A stretch of 64,000 nt of DNA from Serinicoccus hydrothermalis (lineage in GTDB: Bacteria > Actinomycetota > Actinomycetes > Actinomycetales > Dermatophilaceae), in contig NZ_CP014989.1 in assembly GCF_001685415.1 (NCBI RefSeq), forward strand, positions 2,480,001 to 2,544,000. Reading direction: 5' to 3'. The translations under genes and the position numbers were made by a program. Under the pieces are notes generated by a model, which saw only the letters and a list, made by a program, of their open reading frames with translations, was not told the DNA's origin and ran no database searches. Position 1 is the first letter of the stretch, and every line of letters starts with the position of its first letter. This document shows, one piece after another, positions 32,915 through 41,324 of the stretch.

Positions 32915-33487
32915 GTGCGTGCCTTCATCGCCCTGATCCCACCCGCCCCCGTCGGTGCCGAGATCGACGACTTCCTCGAGCCGCGTCAGGACGCGCTCGC
33001 GCCCCGCGGCGACTGGCGCTGGACCCGACCGGAGCACCGGCACGTCACGCTCGCCTTCCTGCCCGAGCTGGAGGAGTGGCGGGAGGAGGCGCTCATCGAG
33101 GAGGGTATGCAGTGGGCCGCCCGCGCGCAGCCGGTGCGCCTGACGCTGCGGGGTGCCGGGGCCTTCCCCGACCCGGGTGCCGCGAAGGTGCTCTGGGCCG
33201 CGGTCGAGCAGGCGGACCCCGGGTCCCTGCAGAGCTGGGCGCAGAGCCTGCGGGCGCTGTCCAGCCGGGCCGGCGCGCGGGTCGACGGCACCCGCTTCAG
33301 CCCGCACCTCACGCTCGCGCGCTCGGTCGGCCGACCCCGCGCCGCCGGCCACCTGGTGCAGGCGCTGGACACCCTGCATACCTCGTCGTGGACCGCGACC
33401 GAGGTCTGCCTGGTCCGCTCCGAGCTCGGCCAGGGCCCCGGCGGGACCCCGAGGTATGCCGTCCGCCACACCTGGTCCCTGCGCTGA
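32915..33487 (+). CDS. thpR: RNA 2',3'-cyclic phosphodiesterase (2'-5' RNA ligase family)
   Basis: A 190-residue member of the 2H phosphoesterase family. The two catalytic H-x-T motifs are HVTLAFLPEL (about residue 43) and HLTLARSVG (about 130). The N-terminus MRAFIALIPPAP and the C-terminal LVRSELGQGPGGTPRYAV are characteristic of ThpR, which opens 2',3'-cyclic phosphate ends. The GTG start at 32915 is where homologues begin. RtcB, an RNA ligase using the same kind of ends, is encoded at 55.8 kb in this window. Confidence 0.92.
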   Translation: MRAFIALIPPAPVGAEIDDFLEPRQDALAPRGDWRWTRPEHRHVTLAFLPELEEWREEALIEEGMQWAARAQPVRLTLRGAGAFPDPGAAKVLWAAVEQADPGSLQSWAQSLRALSSRAGARVDGTRFSPHLTLARSVGRPRAAGHLVQALDTLHTSSWTATEVCLVRSELGQGPGGTPRYAVRHTWSLR

Positions 33488-33495
33488 GCCCAAAC

Positions 33496-33606
33496 GCAAA
33501 CCGTGCGGCCGGTGTGCACGAACTGCGCGGTCGGTCGACACAAACCGTGCGGCCGGTGTGCACGAACTGCGCGGTCGGTCGACGCAAACCGCGCGGCCGG
33601 TCGGTC
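33496..33606. repeat. 44-bp tandem repeat, two and a half copies
   Basis: AAACCGTGCGGCCGGTGTGC and the following 24 bases begin at 33498, 33542 and 33586, a period of 44 bp; the third copy is truncated and runs into the metallophosphoesterase stop. It fills the junction between two convergent genes. Confidence 0.85.
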
Positions 33607-35326
33607 AGGGCGCGCCCGTAACGCTCGCGTCGTCCTCGATGTCGGGCAGCTCCAGGGGCGGGAGGGTGGTGACCACGGCGTCGTCCGGCGGCGTGACCTC
33701 GACCGTGGTCGGGTCGGCCTCGGAGTCGCTGATGATCTGCTCCACCGGCTGGACGGAGACGCCCTGGTCCGGTGAGCAGGTGCGGTCGGCCGACGGCTGC
33801 GGCTGGATCGTCCGGCCGTTGATGAGGCTGACGTCGTCGAACTGCGGGCGACCGGACACCAGGTTGCGGTAGCTGTAGCGCGTCAGGCTGCTGATCGCGC
33901 AGTCCTCGCCGAAGGTGAGGATGTCGAAGCTGTAGGGGTTGCCCAGGAGCTCGCCGGCCGTCTCCGGGTCCTCCTCGGCCGCCTCCTGCGCCTCCTCCGT
34001 CAACGGCGGCAGCCGGAACTGGTTGACCAGCCCGCCACCGGTGAACGACCCGACCTGCAGGTGCTGCCCGGTCAGGTCGGGCACGTGCATGTGACCGTTG
34101 ATCGTGACCGCCTCGGCGCTCACCCGGTCGGCGGCGTAGGGCTGGTGGGTCAGCACGATGTCGCTGGGCGCCAACCCCTCGGTCTCCTCCTGGAAGCGGT
34201 CCGCCAGCGCGCTCTGGTCGGCGCCGAAGTCGTCGCTGCGCTGGTTGAAGTAGCGGCTGTCGTTGAAGCCGGTGACGGTCACGCCGTTGACGCTCGCCTG
34301 CTGCAGGTCGCCCTCCGTCGGCTCGAGCAGGATGACGTTGGGCACCTGGGCCATCCGGTCGAGCACGCCCTCGTCGTGGGCGTAGGCGCCGTCGTGGTTG
34401 CCCCGCACGTAGAGGTAGGGCACGCCGAGGCTCTCGATCCCCTCGTAGATCCCCGTGAGGTCGCCCTCGTCCTCCTGCCCGAAGTTGACCAGGTCCCCGG
34501 CGTCGATGACGGCGTCGATGTCCTGGGTCTGCACGATCTCGCGCATCAGCGGGTACTGGTTCATCCCGTGGATGTCGCTCACGAGCAGGAAGCGCGCCGC
34601 GGCCGGCGCCTCGACTGCGTCCGGGCTGAACTCCTCCCGCATCGCGGAGGAGAGCGCGAGCAGGTTGGTGACGTAGACCGCGCCCTGGTCGGCCTTGCGG
34701 TCGAGCCCGGCGAGGATGTCGGTGTTCTGCTCGACGAGCGAGAGCAGGCTGGTGGTGCGGAACTCGGCGACCCGGTCGGTCCGATAGGTCAGGTATGCCG
34801 CCGCCCCCGGCACGAGCATCGCCAGCGCCGTCGCGACGACCGAGGCGACCACCCCGTGCAGATAGCGCTCGCGCGCCGGGTGGGCGGAGGCATACGCGAG
34901 CATGACGAGGACGGTCGTGACGAGCGCCCCGGCCGCGAACTTCCAGGCGAGCTGGGCGACGCCGGCGTCGATCGCCTCGCGCAGCTCCTCCTGCGTCGGC
35001 TCCAGGTCGGCCGCGCGCAGCTGGCCCTGGCGGAGCAGGTCGGTGACCTCCTCGCGCACCTGCACCTGCGCCTCGAGGCCCGGCGCGGGCAGCACGGCGC
35101 GCGCGAAGGAGACCTCCATGTCGCCGACGACGGTCGGCAGCCGCACGGTCGAGTCGAGCCAGGGCTCCACCGAGATGTCGGCGGCGAAGTAGCGGGTCTG
35201 CGTGTGCACCGGCGACAGCTGGGTCGCGACCACGCCCCCGGCGAAGGCCAGCAGGAGGAGCAGGACCACGACGCCGACCCGTCGCAGCCCCGTGACCACT
35301 GTCGCGATGCGCTCACGGTTGCCCAT
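33605..35326 (-). CDS. Membrane-anchored calcineurin-type metallophosphoesterase
   Basis: A 573-residue protein. TM1 (about 17-35) is followed by a predicted external domain (about 36-130) and two more helices (about 132-155, 160-185). The phosphoesterase domain begins near 243. Metal-site motifs in order: VSDIHGMN (about 249), DAGDLVNFG (about 274), VRGNHDGAY (about 309), LTHQPY and NGHMHVPD (about 411). The last 100 residues are Pro/Asp-rich. Orientation of the catalytic domain cannot be fixed from sequence. The start is the ATG at 35326. Confidence 0.87.
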   Translation of the reverse strand: MGNRERIATVVTGLRRVGVVVLLLLLAFAGGVVATQLSPVHTQTRYFAADISVEPWLDSTVRLPTVVGDMEVSFARAVLPAPGLEAQVQVREEVTDLLRQGQLRAADLEPTQEELREAIDAGVAQLAWKFAAGALVTTVLVMLAYASAHPARERYLHGVVASVVATALAMLVPGAAAYLTYRTDRVAEFRTTSLLSLVEQNTDILAGLDRKADQGAVYVTNLLALSSAMREEFSPDAVEAPAAARFLLVSDIHGMNQYPLMREIVQTQDIDAVIDAGDLVNFGQEDEGDLTGIYEGIESLGVPYLYVRGNHDGAYAHDEGVLDRMAQVPNVILLEPTEGDLQQASVNGVTVTGFNDSRYFNQRSDDFGADQSALADRFQEETEGLAPSDIVLTHQPYAADRVSAEAVTINGHMHVPDLTGQHLQVGSFTGGGLVNQFRLPPLTEEAQEAAEEDPETAGELLGNPYSFDILTFGEDCAISSLTRYSYRNLVSGRPQFDDVSLINGRTIQPQPSADRTCSPDQGVSVQPVEQIISDSEADPTTVEVTPPDDAVVTTLPPLELPDIEDDASVTGAP

Positions 35327-35383
35327 CGGCGACGAGCCTAACGAGCGCCTCCCACGGAGCTGCGCGGGGTAACGTCGGCGGCC

Positions 35384-37069
35384 ATGGCAGAGCACGCGGA
35401 CGTGGTCGTGGTCGGTGCGGGGCTGGCAGGGCTGGTCGCCACCGCCGAGCTGGTCGCCCGCGGGCGCCGGGTGGTCCTGGTCGACCAGGAGTCCACCGAG
35501 CACCTCGGCGGGCAGGCGTGGTGGAGCTTCGGGGGGCTCTTCCTCGTGGACAGCCCGGAGCAGCGCCGGATGCGCATCCACGACTCGGTCGAGCTCGCGT
35601 GGCAGGACTGGTGCGGCAGCGCGGGGTGGGACCGGCTCGGCGACGTCGTCGAGCCCGGCGAGGACGACTGGGGGCGGCGCTGGGCCCGGGCCTACGTCGA
35701 GTGGGCGGCGGGGGAGAAACGCGCCTGGCTCCGGGAGCGGGGCGTGCGCCTCTTCCCGGTGGTCGGCTGGGCCGAGCGGGGCGACGGCACGGCCACCGGC
35801 CACGGCAACTCGGTGCCACGCTTCCACCTCACCTGGGGCACCGGGCCGGGGCTGGTCGAGCCCTTCGAGCGGGTCGTGCGGGACGGGGTCGCGGCCGGGC
35901 TGGTCCGGCTGCGCGGACGCCACCGGGTGACCGGGCTGGTCACCACCGACGGGGCGGTGACCGGGGTGTGCTGCGACGTGCTCGCCGAAGACCCGGTGGA
36001 GCGGGGTATGCCCACCTCCCGCGAGGTCGTCGGCGAGGCGGAGATCGAGGCTGGCGCGGTCGTAGTCACCTCGGGCGGGATCGGGGCGAACCATGACCTG
36101 GTCCGCCGTTTCTGGCCGGAGCGGCTCGGGCCGACGCCGCGGGAGGTGGTGACCGGCGTCCCGGCCTACGTCGACGGCTCCATGCTCGACCCGCTCGCGG
36201 CGGCTGGTGCGCGTCTGGTCAACCGGGACCGGATGTGGCACTACGTCGAAGGCATACCCAACCACTCGCCGGTGTGGCCCGGCCACGGCATCCGGATCCT
36301 GCCGGGCCCGAGCAGCCTGTGGCTGGACGCGACCGGCCGGCGGCTCCCGGCGCCCTACCTGCCCGGCTTCGACACCCTCGGCACCCTCGCGCACCTGCGC
36401 AGGACCGCCCCGGAGCACGACCACAGCTGGTTCGTGGCGAGCCGGACCGTGCTCGGCAAGGAGTATGCGCTCTCCGGCTCGGAGCAGAACCCCGACCTCA
36501 CCGGACGCTCGGTGCGGCAGGTGCTGGGCAGGGTGACGACCGACGTGCCGGCCCCGGTGCAGGCCTTCGTCGACCACGGCGCGGACGTCGTCGAGGCGAC
36601 GACCGTGGAGGAGCTCGTCGCGCGGATGAACGCGCTGACCGGCGAGGACCTGCTCGACCCGGCGGACGTCCGGGCGCTGGTCGAGGCGCGCGACCGCGAG
36701 CTCGCCAACGGCTACGGCAAGGACGTGCAGGTGGCGCTGGTGCGTGCGGCACGGGCCTCGCTGGGCGACAAGCTCATCCGCACCGCCGCGCCGCACCGCT
36801 TCCTGGACCCGAGGCACGGGCCGCTGGTCGCCGTGCGGCTGCGCGTCCTGACCCGCAAGACCCTCGGCGGGGCGCAGACCGACCTCGACTCCCGCGCGCT
36901 CGACGACCGCGGCGACCCGGTCCCCGGCCTGTATGCCGCGGGCGAGGTCGCCGGCTTCGGCGGCGGCGGGGTGCACGGCTACCGGTCGCTGGAGGGCACC
37001 TTCCTGGGCGGGTGCCTCTTCACCGGGCGCGCGGCCGGTCGAGCGGCCGCGGCGGCTGTGGTTGGCTGA
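35384..37069 (+). CDS. FAD-binding dehydrogenase (FAD_binding_2/KstD-like)
   Basis: A 561-residue flavoenzyme. The N-terminal Rossmann motif is DVVVVGAGLAGLVATAELV with the ribose-binding acid at VVLVDQES. C-terminal GLYAAGEVAGFGGGGVHGYRSLEG is the flavin-closing motif of the fumarate-reductase/3-ketosteroid-dehydrogenase branch (EG-x-FLGGCLFTGRAAG). Large actinobacterial members of this type are annotated only as FAD-binding dehydrogenases; the substrate may be a steroid-like or other hydrophobic ketone but is unknown. The Nudix gene starts five bases after its stop. Confidence 0.87.
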   Translation: MAEHADVVVVGAGLAGLVATAELVARGRRVVLVDQESTEHLGGQAWWSFGGLFLVDSPEQRRMRIHDSVELAWQDWCGSAGWDRLGDVVEPGEDDWGRRWARAYVEWAAGEKRAWLRERGVRLFPVVGWAERGDGTATGHGNSVPRFHLTWGTGPGLVEPFERVVRDGVAAGLVRLRGRHRVTGLVTTDGAVTGVCCDVLAEDPVERGMPTSREVVGEAEIEAGAVVVTSGGIGANHDLVRRFWPERLGPTPREVVTGVPAYVDGSMLDPLAAAGARLVNRDRMWHYVEGIPNHSPVWPGHGIRILPGPSSLWLDATGRRLPAPYLPGFDTLGTLAHLRRTAPEHDHSWFVASRTVLGKEYALSGSEQNPDLTGRSVRQVLGRVTTDVPAPVQAFVDHGADVVEATTVEELVARMNALTGEDLLDPADVRALVEARDRELANGYGKDVQVALVRAARASLGDKLIRTAAPHRFLDPRHGPLVAVRLRVLTRKTLGGAQTDLDSRALDDRGDPVPGLYAAGEVAGFGGGGVHGYRSLEGTFLGGCLFTGRAAGRAAAAAVVG

Positions 37070-37073
37070 CCGC

Positions 37074-37586
37074 ATGGACCTGCGCACCCTGCGCCGCAAG
37101 GCGAGCACCGCCGCGCTCCTGGGCTTCCGGGTGACGCCGGGGCCGGTGAAGCGGGCCGTGGTGCGCACAATCGCCCCGAGCTACACGGTCGGCGCGGTGT
37201 GCGTCCTCGAGCACAACGGCGAGTTCCTCGTGCTGTGGCAGCCGCACCGGCGCGGCTGGAGCCTGCCGGGCGGGCTGCTCGGCCGGGCCGAGGATCCGGC
37301 AGACGCGGTGCGACGGGAGGTCGCCGAGGAGGTCGGGCTCGACGTCGACCCCGGTGACCCGGTCACGGTACGGGTCGACCCGGTCGAACAGGGGGTGGAC
37401 GTCGTCTTCCGGGTGCGTCTGGACCAGCGGCCCGGCCTGGCGCTCGCGACCGAGGCGCGCAAGGCCCGGTGGACCAGCCGGGCCGAGCTCGGCCCCGCCG
37501 ACCGGGACACGCGAGGCATCCTGGACGTGCTGGCCCGGGCTGCGGACGCGCCACGCCCAGGGCGCCTGCTCGACCTGCCGGGCTAG
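37074..37586 (+). CDS. Nudix hydrolase
   Basis: A 170-residue protein. The Nudix box runs from GGLLGRAEDPADA to VRREVAEEVGL (about residues 64-87) and matches G-x5-E-x7-R-E-x2-E-E-x-G in full. It begins WSLPGG just before, the typical strand. It hydrolyses a nucleoside diphosphate linked to an unknown group. The first 35 residues are a basic, partly hydrophobic extension (RRKASTAALLGFRVTPGPVK). The start is the ATG at 37074, just after the FAD dehydrogenase stop. Confidence 0.9.
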   Translation: MDLRTLRRKASTAALLGFRVTPGPVKRAVVRTIAPSYTVGAVCVLEHNGEFLVLWQPHRRGWSLPGGLLGRAEDPADAVRREVAEEVGLDVDPGDPVTVRVDPVEQGVDVVFRVRLDQRPGLALATEARKARWTSRAELGPADRDTRGILDVLARAADAPRPGRLLDLPG

Positions 37587-37609
37587 GGCACGGGTGTCAC
37601 AGTGGGGGT

Positions 37610-38623
37610 ATGCGGCGACGTCGGATGATCCTCGCGCTGGCCGGCGTGCTGACGCTAGGGGCCTGCGCCGGCGGGGGCGACGGAGGCGCCCGGGAGGACG
37701 CGGCCGGCACGCAGGCAGGCGCTACCTCGGCGGCCCCCGAGCCCGACGACGGGGAGGCGCCCGACGGGGGAGAGGGCGGCGACGGCAAGGAGGGGCAGCA
37801 GGAGGTGGCGCCGACGACCGAGGAGCCGGCCGAGCTCCCGCGCGGTGGACGGGAGATCTTCCCCGACTTCCGCCTCGTAGGGTATGTCGGGGACCCCGAC
37901 TCCCCGGCGATGGGCCGGCTCGGCATCGGGGACCCCGACGAGCGGGCCGCGGAGATCGAGACCGAGCTCGCCGGTTTCGCCGGCGACCGGGAGATGCTCC
38001 CGGTGCTGGAGCTCGTCGTCTCGATCGCGCACCCGGTGCCGGGGGAGGACGGCAGCTTCCGCACCCAGGTCACCGACCAGATGATCGAGGACCACCTCGA
38101 CCTCGCCCGCAGGCACGACGCGATGCTGCTGCTCAACATCCAGACCGGCGCGGTCCCCTTCCCGGACGAGGTGCGCGACTTCGAGGAGTGGCTGCTCGAG
38201 CCGGACGTGGGGGTGGCCCTGGACTCGGAGTGGGCGGTGTCGCCCGGCCAGGTCCCCGGCGAGGTCTACGGCAGCACGACCGGGGCCGAGCTGGACGAGG
38301 TCGCGGCATACCTCTCCGGGCTGGTGGAGGAGCACGACCTGCCGGAGAAGGCGATGGTCTACCACCAGGTCCACGCAAGCGTGGTGCAGGACGAGGCGGC
38401 GCTGACCGCGCACGACGGTGTCGTGGCGATCAAGTCGGTGGACGGCATCGGGCACCCGCAGGACAAGGTCTCCACCTACGACCTGGTCAACGAGTCCACG
38501 CCGGAGCACGTGCACGGCGGCTTCAAGCTCTTCCCCGAGGAGGACGTCGAGTTCGGCCCGCTCACGACGCCCGAGGAGGTGGCCGAGCTCGACCCCGAGG
38601 TGGAGTACCTCATGGTCGAGTGA
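37610..38623 (+). CDS. Lipoprotein of unknown function
   Basis: A 337-residue lipoprotein. The signal peptide MRRRRMILALAGVLTLGAC ends in the lipobox LGAC with the lipid-bearing Cys at 19. A Gly/Asp/Glu-rich linker reaches about residue 80. The folded domain that follows (EIFPDFRLVGYVGDPDSPAMG, VLELVVSIAHPVPGEDGSF, ALDSEWAVSPGQVPGE, GFKLFPEEDVEFGP) looks like a TIM-barrel-type exported domain seen in actinobacterial lipoproteins, with conserved acidic and His residues but no assigned activity. A 29-bp stretch near its 3' end (38536-38564) is duplicated at 39661-39690. Confidence 0.8.
   Translation: MRRRRMILALAGVLTLGACAGGGDGGAREDAAGTQAGATSAAPEPDDGEAPDGGEGGDGKEGQQEVAPTTEEPAELPRGGREIFPDFRLVGYVGDPDSPAMGRLGIGDPDERAAEIETELAGFAGDREMLPVLELVVSIAHPVPGEDGSFRTQVTDQMIEDHLDLARRHDAMLLLNIQTGAVPFPDEVRDFEEWLLEPDVGVALDSEWAVSPGQVPGEVYGSTTGAELDEVAAYLSGLVEEHDLPEKAMVYHQVHASVVQDEAALTAHDGVVAIKSVDGIGHPQDKVSTYDLVNESTPEHVHGGFKLFPEEDVEFGPLTTPEEVAELDPEVEYLMVE
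38536..38564. repeat. Left direct repeat bounding the low-GC island
   Basis: CGAGGAGGACGTCGAGTTCG then GCCCGCTCA. The copy at 39661-39690 differs at two bases and one inserted G. The DNA between the copies is visibly less GC-rich than the rest of the window. Confidence 0.65.
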
Positions 38624-38647
38624 GTCGCCCGTCGTGGGACAAGCACG

Positions 38648-38833
38648 TCATCGAGAACGTCGTCTCAGCATGGCGACGCTCAGGATGATGCCGGGAGTCG
38701 CGAGCAACGTCACGAAAAGAGTCCGCATCACGATCCTTACGGGTCCTGGCGCCAGGTGGTCTGTCCAGTAGTACCCAGCAGCACCAGCAGCGAACGCTAC
38801 TGTCGCCAGCACTCCAACGGTCCAGTTGGACAT
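38648..38833 (-). CDS. 61-residue two-helix membrane protein (possible immunity partner)
   Basis: A small protein with two hydrophobic segments (VGVLATVAFAAGAAGYYW and IVMRTLFVTLLATPGIILSV) and a C-terminal MLRRRSR. GGAGGA seven bases before the ATG at 38833 supports translation. It follows the secreted protein at 38864-39541 by 30 bases on the same strand, within the low-GC island. A small membrane protein next to a secreted peptide-like protein is a common bacteriocin/immunity layout, but nothing in the sequence proves it. Confidence 0.6.
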   Translation of the reverse strand: MSNWTVGVLATVAFAAGAAGYYWTDHLAPGPVRIVMRTLFVTLLATPGIILSVAMLRRRSR

Positions 38834-38863
38834 CTCCAGTTCCTCCGTCGACAGTTGTCACTC

Positions 38864-39541
38864 TTATTCCCTGCAGTGACTGTACCAAGTTTGATTCGGG
38901 TACAGTCGCAGATACGGCCTATTGGTAGGGCATCGACCATTGTCACTCAGCCAAACTGAAGCAGCAATGGTAGCGGCCCATGCGACAGCGCAGACAATGG
39001 GCCCGAGGCCGCATAGCGCCAAGGAAATGACGCTGAAAGAACCACTAATTATGAGGCCTTGCTCAAATCGGTTGAACTGCACGTAGAATCCAATGTAGTC
39101 CCATCCAGCCGATACGCTAGGGCCGAATTCGGAGCCGCCTTGGCCGGGCCCTTCACTGACTAAGTTCTCTGCCGGCGCTGCGAGCTGGGGCTCAAGTTGA
39201 CGCAGTACAGATGGATCAACAGGGCCAAACTTGGGAGATCCTGATTCTGACTGGGTGATACCGAGATCTGCAAGCGAGATGTCGGGAAAGTTCTTCGTTG
39301 AGTTGGCTGATTCCCAGTCCTTTTTCAAGGTCTCGAATGAACTCTCTACCTCCCTGTGCGAGGGGGCGGCAGGTAACGCCGAGCCCATGCTCGGGTCAGT
39401 TCGATCATGTCTGCCTTCTTGAGAAGGCGAAGCCGTGGCATTGTGTTCGTGGCCCTTGGGCACTGCCGAAGCGCCAGGCGGCGTTGCGAGAGACGCTGCT
39501 GCGGCGAATCCGATCGCAGTCACGAGTTTGCGATTGACCAT
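38864..39541 (-). CDS. Secreted protein of unknown function in low-GC island
   Basis: A 225-residue protein with a signal peptide (residues 1-28, cut likely after PPGASA), a hydrophilic middle part, and a distinctive C-terminus of about 80 residues. SAGWDYIGFYVQFNRFEQGL is followed by a strongly hydrophobic helix pair (ISLALCGLGPIVCAVAWAA) and a Cys-containing tail (NGRCPTNRPYLRLYPNQTW). Similar W-x-YV-x-FN-R...C...C tails occur in small secreted proteins of actinobacteria with no known role; membrane-active or bacteriocin-like action is only a guess. The second of two adjacent ATGs (39541) is used because AAGGGG sits at the better distance. Codon use is far less GC-biased than in neighbouring genes. 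Confidence 0.7.
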   Translation of the reverse strand: MVNRKLVTAIGFAAAASLATPPGASAVPKGHEHNATASPSQEGRHDRTDPSMGSALPAAPSHREVESSFETLKKDWESANSTKNFPDISLADLGITQSESGSPKFGPVDPSVLRQLEPQLAAPAENLVSEGPGQGGSEFGPSVSAGWDYIGFYVQFNRFEQGLIISGSFSVISLALCGLGPIVCAVAWAATIAASVWLSDNGRCPTNRPYLRLYPNQTWYSHCRE

Positions 39542-39619
39542 CATTCCCCTTCCCTCGGGTGAGCTTCGTTACTCAACCATTCTCCCTACCTATCAGTAAG
39601 GGGGGGATGTCAAGGAGCA

Positions 39620-39724
39620 ATGATGGATCTGGATGTCTACCCGTCTCCGGGTGGCGTGCTCGAGGAGGACGTGGAGTTTGGGCCCGCTCAGATCATGACG
39701 CGCGACGAAGACCGAGTTCGATAG
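39620..39724 (+). CDS. 34-codon ORF overlapping the right island repeat
   Basis: ATG at 39620 with AAGGAG at 39612-39617; it encodes MMDLDVYPSPGGVLEEDVEF and 14 further residues. The stretch EEDVEFGP equals residues 309-317 of the lipoprotein upstream and comes from the duplicated 30-bp repeat. A promoter-like pair TTACTC/TATCAG with 16-base spacing precedes it (39569-39596). It is probably a chance product of the integration scar, but it has the signals for expression. Confidence 0.3.
   Translation: MMDLDVYPSPGGVLEEDVEFGPAQIMTRDEDRVR
39661..39690. repeat. Right direct repeat bounding the low-GC island
   Basis: CGAGGAGGACGTGGAGTTTG then GGCCCGCTCA, the near-copy of 38536-38564. Its last three bases are the stop codon of the frame-restored methyltransferase on the minus strand. 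Confidence 0.65.
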
Positions 39725-40313
39725 CCGGTCACGGCGGCGATCGAGGCGCGCGGCCGCGTCGCGTCGTCCCTGCGCTGCTCCATCCGCGTCACCCGCCAAC
39801 CTGCGTCGCTCATCTCGACAGCCGTCGTGACGGGCATCAGGTGTAGGCGGTCGTCACCGTGTGGTCGAAGGCCATGCGGTGATCGCCGTCGAAGAAACCG
39901 AGCAAGAGCCCGCCGCCGGGGTGCAGCGCCCTCCGCACCTGAGCCAGGGCGGGTCCGATGGCGCCCGGGGTGAGGTGGATGAGGGAGTACCACGCCAGGA
40001 GGCCGCCGTACCCGGCATCGGGGGCGAGGTCGTCGGTGCCACCCACCTCGAAGGAGATCCCCCTGTGACGCGCCCGCGCCAGCTCGACGAGCTCCGGCAC
40101 CGGGTCGATGCCCCGCACCTCGTGACCCTGGGCCGAGAGGTGGGCGGTCCAGTGGCCGGGGCCGCAGCCGAGGTCCAGGATCGGGCCGCTGATAGACCGT
40201 GCCCAGGCGGTGATCCAGCGGCTGTCCCCGCTGAGGTCGAGACCGTCGATGAAGTCGGCGTACACCACCGCCCGAGCGCCATAGGCCTCGGGTGTGCCCG
40301 ATGCCACCTTCAC
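39688..40313 (-). pseudogene. Class I SAM methyltransferase, frameshifted near the C-terminus
   Basis: The intact frame from the ATG at 40313 gives 158 residues with motif I ILDLGCGPGHWTAHL, the acidic GIDPVPE turn and LAWYSLIHL / LHPGGGLLLGFFDG, and ends at a TGA at 39837-39839 right after HTVTTAYT. The overlapping frame continues MPVTTAVEMSDAGWRVTRME and RRDDATRPRASIAA to a stop at 39688, which is the expected C-terminal helix and strand of this family. Adding one base in TG-ATG restores YTWMPV. So a single-base loss (or a sequencing error) has split the gene. It overlaps the quinone oxidoreductase stop by four bases, as its operon partner. Confidence 0.7.
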
Positions 40314-41299
40314 GGGGCGACGGTGAGCAGGATCTTGCCGATGTGCTCGCTAGCCTCCATCTCGCGGTGCGCGGCGGCGGCGTCCTCCAGCGGGTGGCGG
40401 GACTGGATCAGGGGCCGCACCCGCCCGGCTTCGATCCAGGGCCAGACGTGCTCGCGGACCTGCCGCACGATCTCGGCCTTGTCGTGAAGCGACCGGGACC
40501 GCAGCGAGGTGGCCATGACCTTCGCCCGCTTCACCAGCAGGGACCCGAGGTCGAGCTCGCCCGTGCGGCCGCCGAGGAGCCCGATGACGACGAGCCTGCC
40601 GTCGTGCGCGAGCGCTCGGACGTTGTGGGTGAGGTACTTCGCGCCCACCACGTCGAGGATGACGTCGGCGCCGCCGCCCCGGGTCGCGTCCCGCACCTCC
40701 TCCACGAAGTCCTGCTCGCGGTAGTTGATGAGCACCTCCGCCCCGAGCTCGCGGCAGGCGGCCAGCTTGTCCGCCGAGCCGGCGGTGACCGCCACCCGGG
40801 CACCGAGCGCCCGGGCGACCTGGATCGCCATGGTGCCGATGCCGCTGGAGCCGCCGTGGAGCAGGACGGTCTCGCCCTCGCCCAGCCCGGCCTCCATGAC
40901 CAGGTTGCTCCAGACGGTGCACGCCACCTCGGGCAGCGCCGCGGCGTCCGCCACGGGTATGCCGTCGGGCACGGGCAGCAGCTGGCCGACCGGGACGGCG
41001 ACGGTCTCGGCATACCCTCCGCCGGCGAGGAGCGCGCACACCTCGTCGCCGACGGACCACCCCGAGTCCTCGGTCCCCTCGCCGAGCGCAGTGATCCGGC
41101 CGCTGACCTCGAGCCCGGGGAGCTCGGAGGCACCGGGCGGCGGCGGATAGGCCCCCTTGCGCTGCTGCACGTCGGCGCGGTTCACTCCCGCGGCGACCAC
41201 CTGGACCAGCACCTCCCGCTCGCCGGCGGTCGGGGCAGGCACGTCGGCGGGGACGAGGGCGTCGGCCTCACCGGGCTCGGGGATCGTGATGGCTCGCAT
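40310..41299 (-). CDS. NAD(P)H quinone oxidoreductase (PIG3-type zinc-free MDR)
   Basis: A 329-residue medium-chain reductase. The N-terminus MRAITIPEPGEADALVP, NRADVQQRKGAYPPPPGAS and LPGLEVSG are the PIG3/TP53I3 quinone-reductase pattern. The NADPH site is HGGSSGIGTMAIQVARALGA. The zinc ligands of alcohol dehydrogenases are absent. It reduces quinones by electron transfer. The start ATG at 41299 is preceded seven bases earlier by TAGGGT, a leaderless promoter. It overlaps the downstream methyltransferase by four bases. Confidence 0.9.
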   Translation of the reverse strand: MRAITIPEPGEADALVPADVPAPTAGEREVLVQVVAAGVNRADVQQRKGAYPPPPGASELPGLEVSGRITALGEGTEDSGWSVGDEVCALLAGGGYAETVAVPVGQLLPVPDGIPVADAAALPEVACTVWSNLVMEAGLGEGETVLLHGGSSGIGTMAIQVARALGARVAVTAGSADKLAACRELGAEVLINYREQDFVEEVRDATRGGGADVILDVVGAKYLTHNVRALAHDGRLVVIGLLGGRTGELDLGSLLVKRAKVMATSLRSRSLHDKAEIVRQVREHVWPWIEAGRVRPLIQSRHPLEDAAAAHREMEASEHIGKILLTVAP

Positions 41300-41324
41300 G
41301 CTGCTCACCCTAGGAGGCTTCAGC

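Noticed and set aside
33496-33606. Possible short CRISPR or att array
   Set aside because: Contiguous 44-bp tandem copies without spacers or integrase nearby.
37610-38623. Reading the lipoprotein as a substrate-binding protein of an ABC transporter
   Set aside because: No transporter genes are adjacent and the folded part lacks the two-lobe solute-binding pattern.
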